Below, in pieces: positions 46,234 to 56,454 of a stretch of DNA of 64,000 nt (positions are counted from its first letter, which is position 1; every line of letters starts with the position of its first letter). Made by a program: the position numbers and the translations under genes. A model generated the notes under the pieces. The model did no database searches. It saw nothing but the letters and a program-made list of their open reading frames with translations, and was not told the DNA's origin. The stretch comes from Valencia hispanica. Lineage: Eukaryota; Chordata; Actinopteri; Cyprinodontiformes; Valenciidae. The stretch lies in assembly GCA_963556495.2 (NCBI GenBank), contig OY747721.1, forward strand, positions 27,172,649 through 27,236,648. The letters run 5' to 3'.

Positions 46234-47230
46234 ATGGCATTTTGCTCAGCTGAGGACTTTGAGAAACTGCTCCAGAGAATTGAAACCATCAAGATGAAAT
46301 TACACCATTAATTTTGATCTAAACACTAGATATAGAAATGAGACAACTTTACAGATGACTAGACACAGGGAGGAAGAACCTGGCAGCCCGGTGTTATCTC
46401 GATCCAAAAGTCTCGCACTGAATCCACAGAACAGCGCTACTCCTTCAGCCAAAAAGCCAAAAGGCGTTTAACGGGTAGAACACCCCATTCCCAATCTGAC
46501 GAAGACTGGCCGGCTTTAAAGCACACTGAATCTACACCTGCTTTCTCTGCTTCCAGGAAGAAGAAACAAAAGAACCCGCAACCCAAAGCAAGAGATATCA
46601 CTCACCCTGGAATACCGCTGAGAAACAGATTCACAGCCCTCAGTTCCCCCGAAAGACAACGCAGGCTCTGGGACCAGTCAAGGCCACGAGTAGAGAACAA
46701 TCCACATGAAGCGGACACATAAGAAAGCAAGAACTCCTCCACCAAAAGTTCTCATCATAAATGACGGATCCATTAATGGTATCAAAGATTTTTGTAGCCA
46801 GAACACTAATGTTAACAGCTCTCCAGTGAGAGAAATATCAGAAAAAATCCAGACAATTTTAGAATACCCTAACCTGGAAAAGCTTGTTATCCATACAGGT
46901 GCAAATGGTGTAGCCAAAAAACAATCTGAAATTCCCAAAACAGACTTCTCTGATCTGCTACAGAGACTTGGTGGACTTAACATACACATCTTTATCAGCG
47001 AACCAGTCCCTGAAGGAAATGGTTAAAAGGTACAGTAGGCTTCGTGTGCTCCATAAATTGTTGAAGAGAAAGTTTGTTGAAAAATCGATCTAATTTATTA
47101 ATAACGTTAAAATATTTGGATGTGCAAAGCACTTGTTGAAGTCAAATGAACGTTATCTTAATAGAGCTGGACTGAGACTCTTGACCTCAAATATTTTCTG
47201 TTATCTGAATAAACACCCAAGAGCTGACCT
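46234..47230 (+). pseudogene. LINE ORF1 with esterase-like domain
   Basis: The N-terminus is MAFCSAEDFEKLLQRI. The domain from 46706 reads KVLIINDGSINGIKDF, in which GDSI of the SGNH nucleophile block appears changed to NDGSI, and then LEKLVIHTGANGVAKKQSEI (GTND-like block changed to GANG) with FISEPVPEGNG. SGNH-hydrolase-like ORF1 proteins are known in CR1/L2 LINEs. Both key blocks are altered, so an active esterase is unlikely. The frame is broken by stops. Confidence 0.65.
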
Positions 47231-47387
47231 CTAAGTATGGCCTGTGGATACTATCTGAGAACAAACATTTCCCGACACACACAAAGTGACATCAGCCCAG
47301 ACAGCTGCACAGACTGACAGAGAACAAACATTTCCAGCAAGTATCCCAAAGTCATCAGACTCATCAACACCTAATGACTCTCCGTTG

Positions 47388-47613
47388 CAGGGGTGCCCAA
47401 TCCTGGTCCTCAAGATCTACTTTCCAGCAACTTTTAGGTGCATCCCTTCTCATCACAGCTGACTCAAATGAAGGACTCATTACCAGGCCTCTGCAGAGCT
47501 GACAGACTGCTGATGAGGGAATTGAACAATTTGCTTCAGGTGTGTTGGAGCTGGGATACATCTAAGATTTGTAGGATGGTAGATCTCGATGAACCAGGAT
47601 TGGGCACGCCTGG
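47388..47613. mobile_element. hAT-like MITE, 226 bp
   Basis: The ends CAGGGGTGCCCAATCCTGGT and, inverted, CAGGCGTGCCCAATCCTGGT are nearly perfect. No target duplication of 8 bases is visible. It lies inside LINE ORF1-derived sequence. Confidence 0.7.
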
Positions 47614-47944
47614 TTTAGAGATTTCTCAGATAAACTGAAAGCACAAATTAGAATTGGGTCACAACTAACACCAAAACCTGGACTGCATCAGGCATCTGGG
47701 ACCAACACTGGATGTATTCCGCACATGCCCCAACTGGCAATAACAGACATCTGATATGCAAGGGAACCGGACAGTAATCCTACTACCAACGTCTTCCAGA
47801 AGTTGTCCGGCCACCCAGAAAAAAAAAAATCATTCAAGTCTTTACAAACAACAGAAAACAGAAAATTAAAGCCAAACACACATAATAAAACAAATCTCAA
47901 ATTGATCACCTGTCAGAAAATTCAGCTACCGATTATCAAACTAC

Positions 47945-48820
47945 TTAAGTTAGGTTTATTAAATATTAGGTCTTTCTCAGGAACGCCACTCCTTATAAGA
48001 GAATTCATCACTGAACATAAAATACATGCCCTTTTTTATCAGAAACCTGGCTAGATGTAAATAATGAAACATCTGTATTGATAGAATCTACTCCTACAAC
48101 TTACAATTTCTTAAGTGGGAGCAAGAAACACAGACGAGGTGGAGGCGTAGCCACAATTTTTCACAACTCAATGAACTTTAAAAAAAGCTATCCCTGGGCA
48201 CATTTGACTCTTTTGAATATCTAGCTACCCAGATAAATGAGTCTAAAAAAGCTCTATTTCTAAGTTTATATATACCCTCAAAACTTAACTCTAACTTCTT
48301 TAATGATTTCAGCGACCTTCTTTCCATGATATGTGTCGATTATGACAAATTAATCATTGTGGGGGACTTCAACATCCATACTGACAATCCCTGGGATAGA
48401 CTAGCAAAAACATTAAGTGACACTCTACACAACTTCGGCCTGACACAGGATGTCAAACAACCAACACACAATAGAGGACACACTCTGGACTTAATTATCT
48501 GCAAAGGTTTAAATATATCTGACATCTCGGTACTTCATATTGTGCTATCTGACCATTTCTGTTTTCTTTGAAAGTACCATCTCTGCTAAAATATCTAGCC
48601 ACAGTAAAATCGTTTTCTAGGGGACAGTTCAGTTGAAACCTTTAAAAGTATTTACCCTTCCACCACATCCTCTCATCTCCCAACTCCAACTCAGTAGACA
48701 AACTGGTGGATAATTTCCTTGTGAAAATTTCAGACATCATTGAATCCATTGCTCTGACTAAAGTGAAAGTAGTCTCAGGTAGAAAGAAGTCTCCACGGAC
48801 AAGCAATCCACTGGTACGTA
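47945..48820 (+). pseudogene. L2 LINE endonuclease remnant
   Basis: The APE-type endonuclease is readable across frames: GLLNIRSFSGTPLLIREFI, RRGGGVATIF, IIVGDFNIHTDNPWDRL, THNRGHTLDLI and VLSDHFC. The domain nicks target DNA to prime reverse transcription. Stops and frameshifts are numerous. It ends near KVVSGRKKSP, just before the hAT junction. Confidence 0.75.
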
Positions 48821-49695
48821 GTGAAGAAAGGGTGTGTCGACAAGCCGAGAGAAAATGACGGAAAACTGGTCGAAAGATTTTTAGAACCTGCAATCTGTGC
48901 TGCTCTCCTCTCTCCTCAAGTGAGAAAAAGTGGAAGTTCTGGTGACATCTGCACACTCAGTGAAACGGACATCTCCAGTGCTGAGGAAATGGCCAAAGAA
49001 CTGAAACCATTAAGGGATGCAACAAACATGTCAGAGGACTCTTCCCCCACAGTGTCAGTGATTGCTCCATTGCATGCTCAGCTGCTTCATGACACTGAAC
49101 CAGGTTCTGCTGAGGACGAGGCACCACTGGTGCAGGAAATAAAAAAGACAATCCACTTTTGTATCAAAGAGATACAAAAGTGAACAAAGTAAGAACATTC
49201 TTCTCACTGCCTCCACACTGGATCCCAGGTTCAAAGCCTGGCCTTTCCTCAGCAGAGAGGAACAGCTGGATGTCCAAACCAAAGTGACTGCAGAGGCTGC
49301 GGCTCTTGAGGTAAATATTAGCATACATGTTTTTAAACTATCTTTGTGTATGTGGAACTTGAACATATAACAGATTAAATTTAATATGTCATCTGATACG
49401 GCTTATCTGCAGAAGGAGGTGATGTCAGCCGAGGTTGGTACTGAAAGTCCACAGACCAAAGAAGAAAGCCCTCCTGCTCCTAAAAGAGCATTAGCACTTA
49501 TTAACCTGCTCGGAAGAACATTTACTGAGGTAAGAGCTGTCCCCAAATCTGCCAGCACCAGAGCTTAAGAGGAGCTGAAAAATGTATCTGGAGGTTCCTC
49601 CTTTGTCTCTCTCAGAAGATGCCCTTCATTGGTGTTGTTTCCATGAGGCATCTTTCCCTCTCATTGCTAAATTAGCTAAACGTTACCTCTGCATA

Positions 49696-50035
49696 TAGGC
49701 CATAAGGTGAACCCCGTTTTCGTTTAATCTCGTTCAGACCTCGGGCGTCTACAAACCGTTAGCTTTATAAAATAAATATTTTTATACGGAGTTCAAAAGT
49801 AAAAGTTCTCCTTCTGTAATAACGCAGTTTTTTTATGATCGCTGTTTTAATTCGGGACTAGTTCGTCTGGAGCGCAATGAGAGAGTAGTAAAATGTCTGT
49901 CACGTGTTCAGTTTAGACCAATCCGGCGGCTGTATTTGGTAAACAGAATCCAACATGGCGGCCTACACGGCTTTGGATAGTATCAGCAGCAGTGAAGAAA
50001 ATATCCCTCTAACTTCTTTAAAACAGAGAAAAAGA
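49696..50035 (+). repeat. Left long terminal inverted repeat of Academ-like element
   Basis: It pairs with 52330-52638. Shared text includes CGGGACTAGTTCGTCTGGAG and TTGGTAAACAGAATCCAACA. The inner part, AACATGGCGGCCTACACGG, has a start codon in each repeat, so the transposase promoter and first exon may lie in the right repeat. Confidence 0.85.
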
Positions 50036-50039
50036 GCAG

Positions 50040-51030
50040 TGGCGGCTGGCCAATAGAGGGCGATAGGGCGCCGCCCCCCCAGTGTTTCCCAAGTGTTTTT
50101 TTTATTTTTATTTTATTAACAATAATCACATATTCTAAGTTAATTATGAGTTTAAATTCGTAACAAAGTATCATATATAGAAAGATCGCCCCAAGCAGTG
50201 CAGCAGCCAGCCAATTACCGACAAGAATTTCCCACATAGCAACAGGAATTTATCCAATCAGCGTCGTTGATTCGGACTCATGAAGGGCGATTGAGAAATC
50301 GCCCCGAGGCTGGTGTGAGGACGGGCAAGATATCTGGTAGTGACATTGGCAGTGTGATTTCTCTGCCACAAGGGGGCGCTGCTGTAAGCTTTGTGTGTAA
50401 ACCTAAGTTTTTTGTTTCTAGTTTGGTTCTAAACTTGTTTGTGCAATATTGTATTTATGTTTAGAAAAAGAATGCCTCAAGTTGTTAATATTGGCATTAA
50501 AATAATCAGTATTTAACATAGTACTGGTATCCAGCCGTTTATGTTCAATTGTTTTGGGATGATTATTGAAAATTACTTGATAAGCTATATGCACAGCTCC
50601 ACTACTTCCTGAACTAAGTAAAGTCCTTTTATTTCCTGTCTGTATTGGACAAACTGATCCAGGTGTGTCTGACCTCAGTAGTCACAACAACAATGGTCAG
50701 ACACACCTGGATTAATCAGTTTGTCCTATGATGCAAGACAGGAAATTAAAGAGCTGTACTTAGTTGAGGAAATAGTGGAGTTGTGCACAAAGCTCAGAAA
50801 GCACAAGTTTGATTTAAAAAAAGAAAATGGGATATTATCTGATTAATTACTGAATAGTAATGAATGAATGTGAAGAAACAATCAGATTTTTATTCTTCAG
50901 TTTATTAACACTTTTAATTTAGTTATTACACAAGACTATTTTCCCGCACAAGTCAAATATTTGTCAGAATCAATATATGAGAAACCATATTTACAAAAAA
51001 CAGTTAAGTCACGGTGACAGCATTAGTGGC
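50040..51030. other. Interior of Academ-like element, non-coding
   Basis: It contains an inverted pair around 50640-50680 and 50690-50770 (GATCCAGGTGTGTCTGACC and its inverse) separated by a short CA-rich loop. No coding frame is recognised. Confidence 0.45.
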
Positions 51031-52390
51031 TTAGTCATCATCGCAACTTTCAGGAGAGCTGTAGTCAGATGCATCCTTTTCTTCGCTGTCTATTACTGTA
51101 ACATTTGCACATTTTTGGCACCGACATAAATCTGTGCAAGACAGTCCTGCAGACATACATGAACATTTTCCAGTTTCACAGGTTCCTTGCCTACAACTGC
51201 AATTGACTACTTGCATCACACTTGCAGGGGCAGGATTTCTAGTCATCCAAGTCACCATTAAATTACCTTTTTCAAGATGCCATCCATTACCAGCAGGTGA
51301 TGGGGCACTCATTTTAGCTTTTAGAGATGACCTCATTATTGCTGCTTGATAGTTTGCCCTTCTGCAGTGTTGATACAGGGCATCATCTGTAGGGGGAATG
51401 GATCATTCTGGCAAGGATGATGATGCCACACAGAATGCTCTGTATCTTGCCTCATTCACAGTTTGAGCAGCTGGTTGGTCATATAGGTGGCATACATATT
51501 TGCATAGTATTTTAAAAGTGGACATGTTCAAATTAAAGCTGGTCTCCAGATTTGTAAATGCATTCAGATACTCTGCTTTTTCACAAGCAACAGAAAATGT
51601 CTTTTTTTTGCCCTTGCCGTTAAAGGCACTAGTAGAGTCACAACCTGAAAAGGTATGTAATCCAATGAGAGCTGAACAAACACTGGTGCCAAGATTTTAA
51701 ATGTAAAAATAATTCATAACTCACTGTTGTTTGTCTGGTGTTGGAGTATATTTCCTCAAGAAGCTGGTGTACTGTTTATAACAGCATCTGTGATATCGCA
51801 CTTCGAGAGACACACAATCTTTGTCTTTAATATGCAACAGAATGCTGTCATCTTGCTTCAGTTCAGCAGCTTTCTGCAACTGGCCTTCAAGTGATAAAAG
51901 ACAATTAGGTCAGTGAAGGAGAATAATTAGGACCTGTTAATCTAACATAAAACCTTTCAGTGTGTGGGAAGAGGAAATCTTGTATTGACATACCTGCTGA
52001 GGATGTCTCTGCCTGTGGAAGATAGGCTTTCTGGCGTTTGCCACGAAGAGTGACGTACTTCTCTGTTTTTTTGCAGATTATGCACAGAGCAGGAAGCACA
52101 GGACCAGAACAAGGAATTGGCAGCCCTGTTTTCGACCTGAGTTTCTTTGGAGTGTCTGTTGAGCTGGGGCTATCCAAAGGCGTATCCAAGAGTTTCTCTG
52201 TATTTTTAGCCTCGGCGTCCTCACGTGCTATACGTCTCCCGGCTATTTGCATTTTTCTTTTGTCTATGAATCGCCTGTAACATGTTGGGTGTAGCACTGT
52301 TTACGCACACGCTTTTTCGGTTTTGAAAAAGTTAGAGGGATATGTTCCTCACTGCTGCTGCTACTATCCGAAGCCGTGTAGGCCGCCATG
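51031..52390 (-). pseudogene. Academ-like transposase remnant with XPG-like motif and Cys-rich finger
   Basis: From the N-terminus: first exon within the inverted repeat (MAAYTASDSSSSSEEHI), then TCYRRFIDKRKMQIAGRRIA and CIICKKTEKYVTLRGKRQKA, next KDCVSLEVRYHRCCYKQYT, then ALIGLHTFSGCDSTSAFNGK followed by GKKKTF, and NEARYRAFCV...RANYQAAIM. The GCD...GKGKKKT block resembles the helix-turn-helix of XPG/FEN nucleases. The C-terminal part has nine Cys in CSC-x4-C-x4-CSC spacing and ends in acidic residues. Stops and frame changes break it. A host tesmin-like (CXC) gene is unlikely because of the terminal repeats. Confidence 0.6.
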
Positions 52391-52785
52391 TTGGATTCTG
52401 TTTACCAAATGCAGCCGCCGGATTGGTCTAAACTGAACACGTGAGAGACATTTTACTACTCTCTCATTGCGCTCCAGACGAACTAGTCCCGAATTAAAAC
52501 AGCGATCATAAAAAACTGCGCTAACTTTTCAACTCAGTATACAAATATTTATTTTATGAAGCAAACGGTTTGTAAACGCCAAAGGTCGGGACGAGATTCA
52601 TTTTCTAAATACATTTTTGGGGTTCACCTTATGGCCTAATACCTGGCACTAGTGTAGCAGCAGAGAGAGGGTTCTCTACTGCTGGGGATATAGTGACCGC
52701 GCAGAGGAGAAATCTGACCCCAGACCATGTTGACCAACTACTCTTTCTGCAAAAGAACTTGGACCTTCCTAATGATGGACAGTAA

Positions 52786-52896
52786 TACCTCATATACAGT
52801 GAGCATTTTGGTGAACATTCTATTGTCACATTGTAAAACTTCAACTAAATAAAATTTTATTTCAGTTAATTTTTCAAATGGTAATGGTCTGATAAG
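52786..52896. other. 3' flank of hAT transposase
   Basis: It has an AATAAA at about 52847, in the right place for the hAT transcript end. The IS3EU-like element starts directly after GATAAG. Confidence 0.4.
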
Positions 52897-52949
52897 TACG
52901 GAAGCGTAGAGCTGCCACCCAGGTGAAATAAAATAGAGCTATATCACGT

Positions 52950-53225
52950 TATAACGCGATACCTTTATTGTTCTAACAATATAACTTTTTTGTTTGTACA
53001 ATATACTATTACGTTCTTACAATATAATTTTCACGTTTTAACAATATACATGTTTATCATGTTCTTACAATAAAAATATATTGTAAGAACGTGATGATAT
53101 ATTGTACAAACATGAAAAGTATATTGTTTGAACAATATCTTTTATTGTACAAACATGAAAAGTATATTGTTGGAACAATATCTTTTATTGTACAAACATG
53201 AAAAGTATATTGTTCGAACAATAAT
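52950..53225. repeat. Iterated palindromic AT-rich units in left repeat
   Basis: Units such as TTGTACAAACATGAAAAGTA followed by TATTGTTCGAACAATA recur with a period of about 40-50 bases. The same units occur inverted at 53655-53990. TTCGAA and TGTACA cores are themselves palindromes, so the element can fold at two scales. Confidence 0.85.
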
Positions 53226-53254
53226 TTTCAAACATAAAGTTGATGACGGGACAG

Positions 53255-53640
53255 ATTGACTGAGAAAACGTATCATCTATCGGAACTGATTAAGTTCTAT
53301 TTTATGCTTGGACTGAAGCATGGAAAGATTTTGCTGTTATTGTACAGCTTGGACAGTATTGAAATAAGCATGCGTACACTGAGAAGGAAACTAAAACGCA
53401 TGAGGCTGTACAGGAGGAAGAATGAGTCTGATCCTATTGAGGTGGCAGCGTTTCTTATTGATCAACTGGAGGGACACGGGAGGCTCCATGGATACTAACT
53501 ACACCACCTGAACTGCATTCAGGCAGGTTATGTTGTCACAAAGAGTACTGTGAGACATTTACTGAAATATCTGGACCCTTATGGGGTAGAACAAAGACCC
53601 TCAAAAGTGAGGGCTCTCCACATTAGCCTGATTTGGGTTT
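53255..53640 (+). pseudogene. Integrase-like transposase, N-terminal piece
   Basis: It reads SELIKFYFMLGLKHGKILLL, then ISMRTLRRKLKRMRLYRRKN and LIDQLEGHGRLHGY, and after a stop LNCIQAGYVVTKSTVRHLLK and LDPYGVEQRPSK. This matches the N-terminal helix-turn-helix part of fish integrase-core proteins that come from transposons. The catalytic DDE domain, which would follow a HVDSYDKL-like block, is deleted. Confidence 0.65.
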
Positions 53641-53654
53641 CTGAGCGCTGCACG

Positions 53655-53990
53655 TTTTAAGTTCTTACAATAAAATATTTTGTTTGAACAATATACTTTT
53701 CATGTTTGTACAATAAAAGATATTGTTTGAACAATATACTTTTTATGTTTGTACAATAAAAGATATTGTTCGAACAATATACTTTTCATGTTTTTACAAT
53801 AAAAGATATTGTTCGAACAATATACTTTTCATGTTTGTACAATATATCATCACGTTCTTACAATTTAATATTTTTATTGTAAGAACATGATAAACATGTA
53901 TATTGTTAAAACGTGAAAATTATATTGTAAGAACGTAATAGTATATTGTACAAACAAAAAAGTTATATTGTTAGAACAATAAAGTTATCA
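53655..53990. repeat. Iterated palindromic AT-rich units in right repeat
   Basis: This is the inverted counterpart of 52950-53225, with at least four copies of a unit ending ATACTTTTCATGTTTGTACA. The copy number differs slightly from the left side. Confidence 0.85.
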
Positions 53991-54055
53991 CGTAATAATG
54001 TGATATAGCTATTTTTATTTCACCTGGGTGGCAGCTCTACGCTTCCGTAGATAAG

Positions 54056-54818
54056 GGCTGCTAGCCACTGCTCAACTGTTACTGTTACGTTAAATTAGGC
54101 TAAGGTTGTAACATGTTACCATTGAAGTTAATGAAAATAGAGAAGTTATCAAAATGTTTACATTTTGAAGTTATAGTTAAATGAGTGTTCTGTTTTATTT
54201 TGTCTCAGGGTTGAGATATGCCTGGATATTTGCTTGAGTGATGAACACAGATGTTTTGTTTTAAAGACACTGTCAAATGAGAGCTCAAATATTTCTTATA
54301 AGTTGGAGATACACTTTGAGATTTGTTCTATGTGACTAAAATGAGCACTCTGTTTACTTTTGTAGTGTCGTAAGTTTTTATGTTTGAATTTTCTAAGTTG
54401 GCACTTTAAAAGTAATATTTCCAAACTCATTAATGTGAGATGTGCTCAAAGTTTAATTTTGAAGCCTTTAAGTGGGTTCTCATTTGAGTACTCATCCCTT
54501 CTATATTATTCATTTTTAGGTATTGATTGAGTGTTCACATTTTCCTTTGTAAGAAATCTGAAGACACTTAAGTTATTTTCTGAGGGCTCAAATGTTAAAC
54601 ATTAACACATAAACTTGAAAAGTATTTGACTGCCTTACTTTCAAAGTAGCTTTTAAGTAATGGTAATTTCAAAATTTGAAAGGTATGCAATAATAAATGT
54701 TGCCCTTTTGTTAAAAGATTGCCTCTGTTTGGTGACAATTTTTATTATCATTTGGTTGATCCTTATAAAGCTGCATATTCTTAAACAAAACCAGCTTTCC
54801 TTTGAGTAATATATGTAA
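54056..54818. other. Non-coding AT-rich sequence
   Basis: No frame or repeat end is supported. It probably belongs to the 3' part of the hAT element whose right end is near 56452. Confidence 0.4.
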
Positions 54819-54944
54819 GGGATAATGCCCGACGAGGTGTCCATTATCAGAAATTAATGGACGACGCGGAGGCGTCGCGGAGGACGGTTGCTTCCGCGAA
54901 GTCCATTAATTTCTGATAATAGACACCTCGAAGGGCATTATCCC
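54819..54944. repeat. Large hairpin with GC-rich loop
   Basis: Arms of 44-46 bases (GGGATAATGCCCGACGAGGT... and its inverse) pair with about two or three mismatches around a 36-base loop rich in CGCG and GGAGG. The outer 12 bases GGGATAATGCCC are partly palindromic on their own. It abuts the TTATACCATGGTC end at 54947. Confidence 0.9.
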
Positions 54945-55118
54945 GCTTATACCATGGTCACTTATGAAAGAAAGAAGTATTTAATCAATTAATTATACTT
55001 TAATGTGTTTTAGAGTTAAAATTGAAGGTTTTTCTTTTTATCGTTTTTATTTTAAGTCGAGCGCACTATTTAATATCTCCTGTATACAGGCGATGCCAAG
55101 CAACGTGACCACAGCAGT

Positions 55119-55945
55119 TGATAAAAAAAAAATTCAATTCAAATTCAAAAATACTTTATTGATCCCAGAGGGAAATTAAGTGTTGGTATAGCTCATATAA
55201 TTAATTCTTTAAGGAGTTGTTGTAGATGATGATGGCTGTGGGCAGGAAGGATTTGCTGTAGTCGTCTTTATTGCAGCGAAACTGAAGAAGCCTCCGACTG
55301 AAGACGCTCTGTTGTTGTATGACTGTCTTATGAAGAGGATGCACAGGGTTGTCCATAATTTTTTTGATTTTATGAAGAATCCTTCTTTGCATCATCATCT
55401 CCAGATTTTCCACAGTTGTCCCAAGAACAGAACCAGCCTTCTTTATCAGGTTGTTTAGCCTTTTTAAATCCCTGGCTCTGATGCTGCTACCCCAACAGAT
55501 GACGGCTGAAGAGATAACACTCTCCACAACAGACTTGTAGAAGATCTGCAGCATCTTGCTGCAAACCTTGAAGGACCTAAGCTTCCTCAAGAAGTACAGT
55601 CTGCTCTGTCCCTTCTTGTAGACGGCTTCACTGTTGCGCCTCCAGTCCAGTCTGTTGTCTAGGTGAACTCCGAGGTATTTATACTCCTCAACCACCTCCA
55701 CTTCTTCTCCCATGATGGAAACAGTGTTTGACTTATACCTGTTTCTTCTGAAATCTACAATCATCTCCTTTGTTTTGTTCACATTCAAGGTAAGACAATT
55801 GTTTCCACACCATGTCACAAAGCGGTCCACCAGCTCTCTGTATTCAGCTTCTTGTCCATCTCTGATACACCCGACAATTGCAGAGTCATCTGAGTATTTC
55901 TGCAGATGACAGGTCTCTGATTTGTACTCAGTGATGGGAAGTGAG
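55119..55945 (-). mobile_element. Rex-like LINE, 5' truncated
   Basis: The 3' end on the minus strand reads CTTAATTTCCCTCTGGGATC then AATAAAGTATTTTTGAATTT, a very common fish LINE tail. The single open frame at 55201-55830 is undamaged for 209 codons, so this is a young insertion. The 5' end is truncated just beyond a CxRDGQEAEYRELVDRFV block. Confidence 0.85.
55201..55830 (-). pseudogene. LINE reverse transcriptase C-terminal part
   Basis: It reads WCGNNCLTLNVNKTKEMIVD, FRRNRYKS, EEYKYLGVHLDNRLDWRRN, GQSRLYFLRKLRSFKVC and LNNLIKKAGSVLGTT. This is the thumb and connection part after the catalytic YADD. It has no stop until its natural end, unlike most others in the window. Confidence 0.85.
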
Positions 55946-56329
55946 ATTGTCTTTACCTCACGTTACGATCCCAGTCTTCAAAGTTGTCAAACTCACCAAA
56001 TAAGTTAAAAGAAATGATAAAATCACTCATGTTTTGTCTGTCTTGCTGTTGCGATGAGTCAACTGTGAAATAACCTTGTCTCCGTTGCCATGGTAACCGT
56101 CTAGGGTTTGAGCCAGAGCAATGATTTAGAATTGTCATCAGGCAATTTGACGGGACGCCTTTCCTAGGTGTACATTATCACTTTTTAACCTACACCCTCC
56201 AGCCAATCAGAATCGAGTATTCACCCAGACCATGGTATAAAAAGTTCTAATAGCCCTTTCTAGCTCAAAGAGGATAATAGTTGATTCTGAAATTTCTAAA
56301 TCCCCACCCCCGTTCCAAAGAGTATGTTT

Positions 56330-56452
56330 TTTAAAAGAATAGTTTTGAATTGAGAAACGTTTCTGAATTGAGAATCGTTTCTGAATCGAATCCTCACCCT
56401 AAGAATCGGAATCGAATTGAATCGTGAGTTGTTGTAAGATTCACATCCTTAC
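56330..56452 (-). mobile_element. hAT right end
   Basis: Direct AT-rich repeats (GAGAATCGTTTCTGAATCGA and neighbours) end with GTAAGATTCACATCCTTA, typical of the ends of Ac-like hAT elements in fish. It may be the right end of the hAT whose transposase is at 48866-52785. Confidence 0.55.
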
Positions 56453-56454
56453 TG

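Larger units (their letters stand above)
46066..48865 (+). mobile_element. L2-type LINE with 5' end, lacking reverse transcriptase
   Basis: It starts head to head with the previous LINE, at GGAGGAGCAGCCTCTCCC. A leader of about 170 bases precedes an ATG at 46234 (MAFCSAEDFEKLLQRIETIK). ORF1 continues to about 47230 and endonuclease runs from 47945 to 48820. The reading then ends at a junction with a hAT transposase at about 48866. A matching 3' end is at 56455-56705, so the LINE may have been split or deleted around the hAT. Confidence 0.7.
49696..52638 (-). mobile_element. Academ-like transposon with long inverted repeats
   Basis: The 2.94-kb element starts TAGGCCATAAGGTGAACCCC and has the inverse at its right end; the inverted repeats extend over about 300 bases (49696-50035 and 52330-52638). 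ATA flanks it on both sides, and removing it restores the hAT reading RYLCI-PGTS. The minus-strand gene has a Cys-rich domain and an XPG-nuclease-like motif. These features, with a 3-bp target duplication, fit the Academ superfamily. The assignment is by inference. Confidence 0.6.
48866..52785 (+). pseudogene. hAT transposase (ZBED-like), split by a transposon
   Basis: The readable order is FLEPAICAALLSPQVRKSG, LSETDISSAEEMAKELKPL, ILLTASTLDPRFKAWPFL, then SLSEDALHWCCFHEASFPLI and AKLAKRYLCI to 49695. After the 2.9-kb insertion it resumes at 52642 with PGTSVAAERGFSTAGDIVTA and LTPDHVDQLLFLQKNLDLPN, then a stop at 52783. This is the middle and the C-terminal dimerisation part of a ZBED1-like hAT transposase. 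The BED finger and N-terminal half are missing; the left junction is with LINE sequence. Confidence 0.85.
52897..54049 (+). mobile_element. IS3EU-like transposon, non-autonomous
   Basis: The inverted ends begin TACGGAAGCGTAGAGCTGCC, and the flanks are GATAAG on both sides (52891-52896 and 54050-54055), a perfect 6-bp target duplication. The inverted repeats are about 400 bases long and consist largely of iterated AT-rich units (see next entry). The interior holds the start of an integrase-like protein. TAY ends with 6-bp duplications and an integrase-type protein fit the IS3EU superfamily, by inference. Confidence 0.75.
54947..56240. mobile_element. Element with TTATACCATGGTC ends, split by a LINE
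   Basis: TTATACCATGGTC at 54947-54959 is inverted at 56228-56240. The interior has a Rex-like LINE insertion (55119-55945). On the minus strand an exon-like piece (55975-56138) reads MSDFIISFNLFGEFDNFEDW and DRNVR and ends at GTAAAG. The family is not known to me. The hairpin at 54819 may be its true left end. Confidence 0.5.

Noticed and set aside
51031..51336. A host tesmin/TSO1-like CXC gene
   Set aside because: The Cys-rich domain is inside a transposon with long inverted repeats and its exons are broken.
52950..53990. A CRISPR-like repeat array
   Set aside because: The units are AT-rich palindromes without unique spacers and lie in terminal inverted repeats of a transposon in a vertebrate genome.
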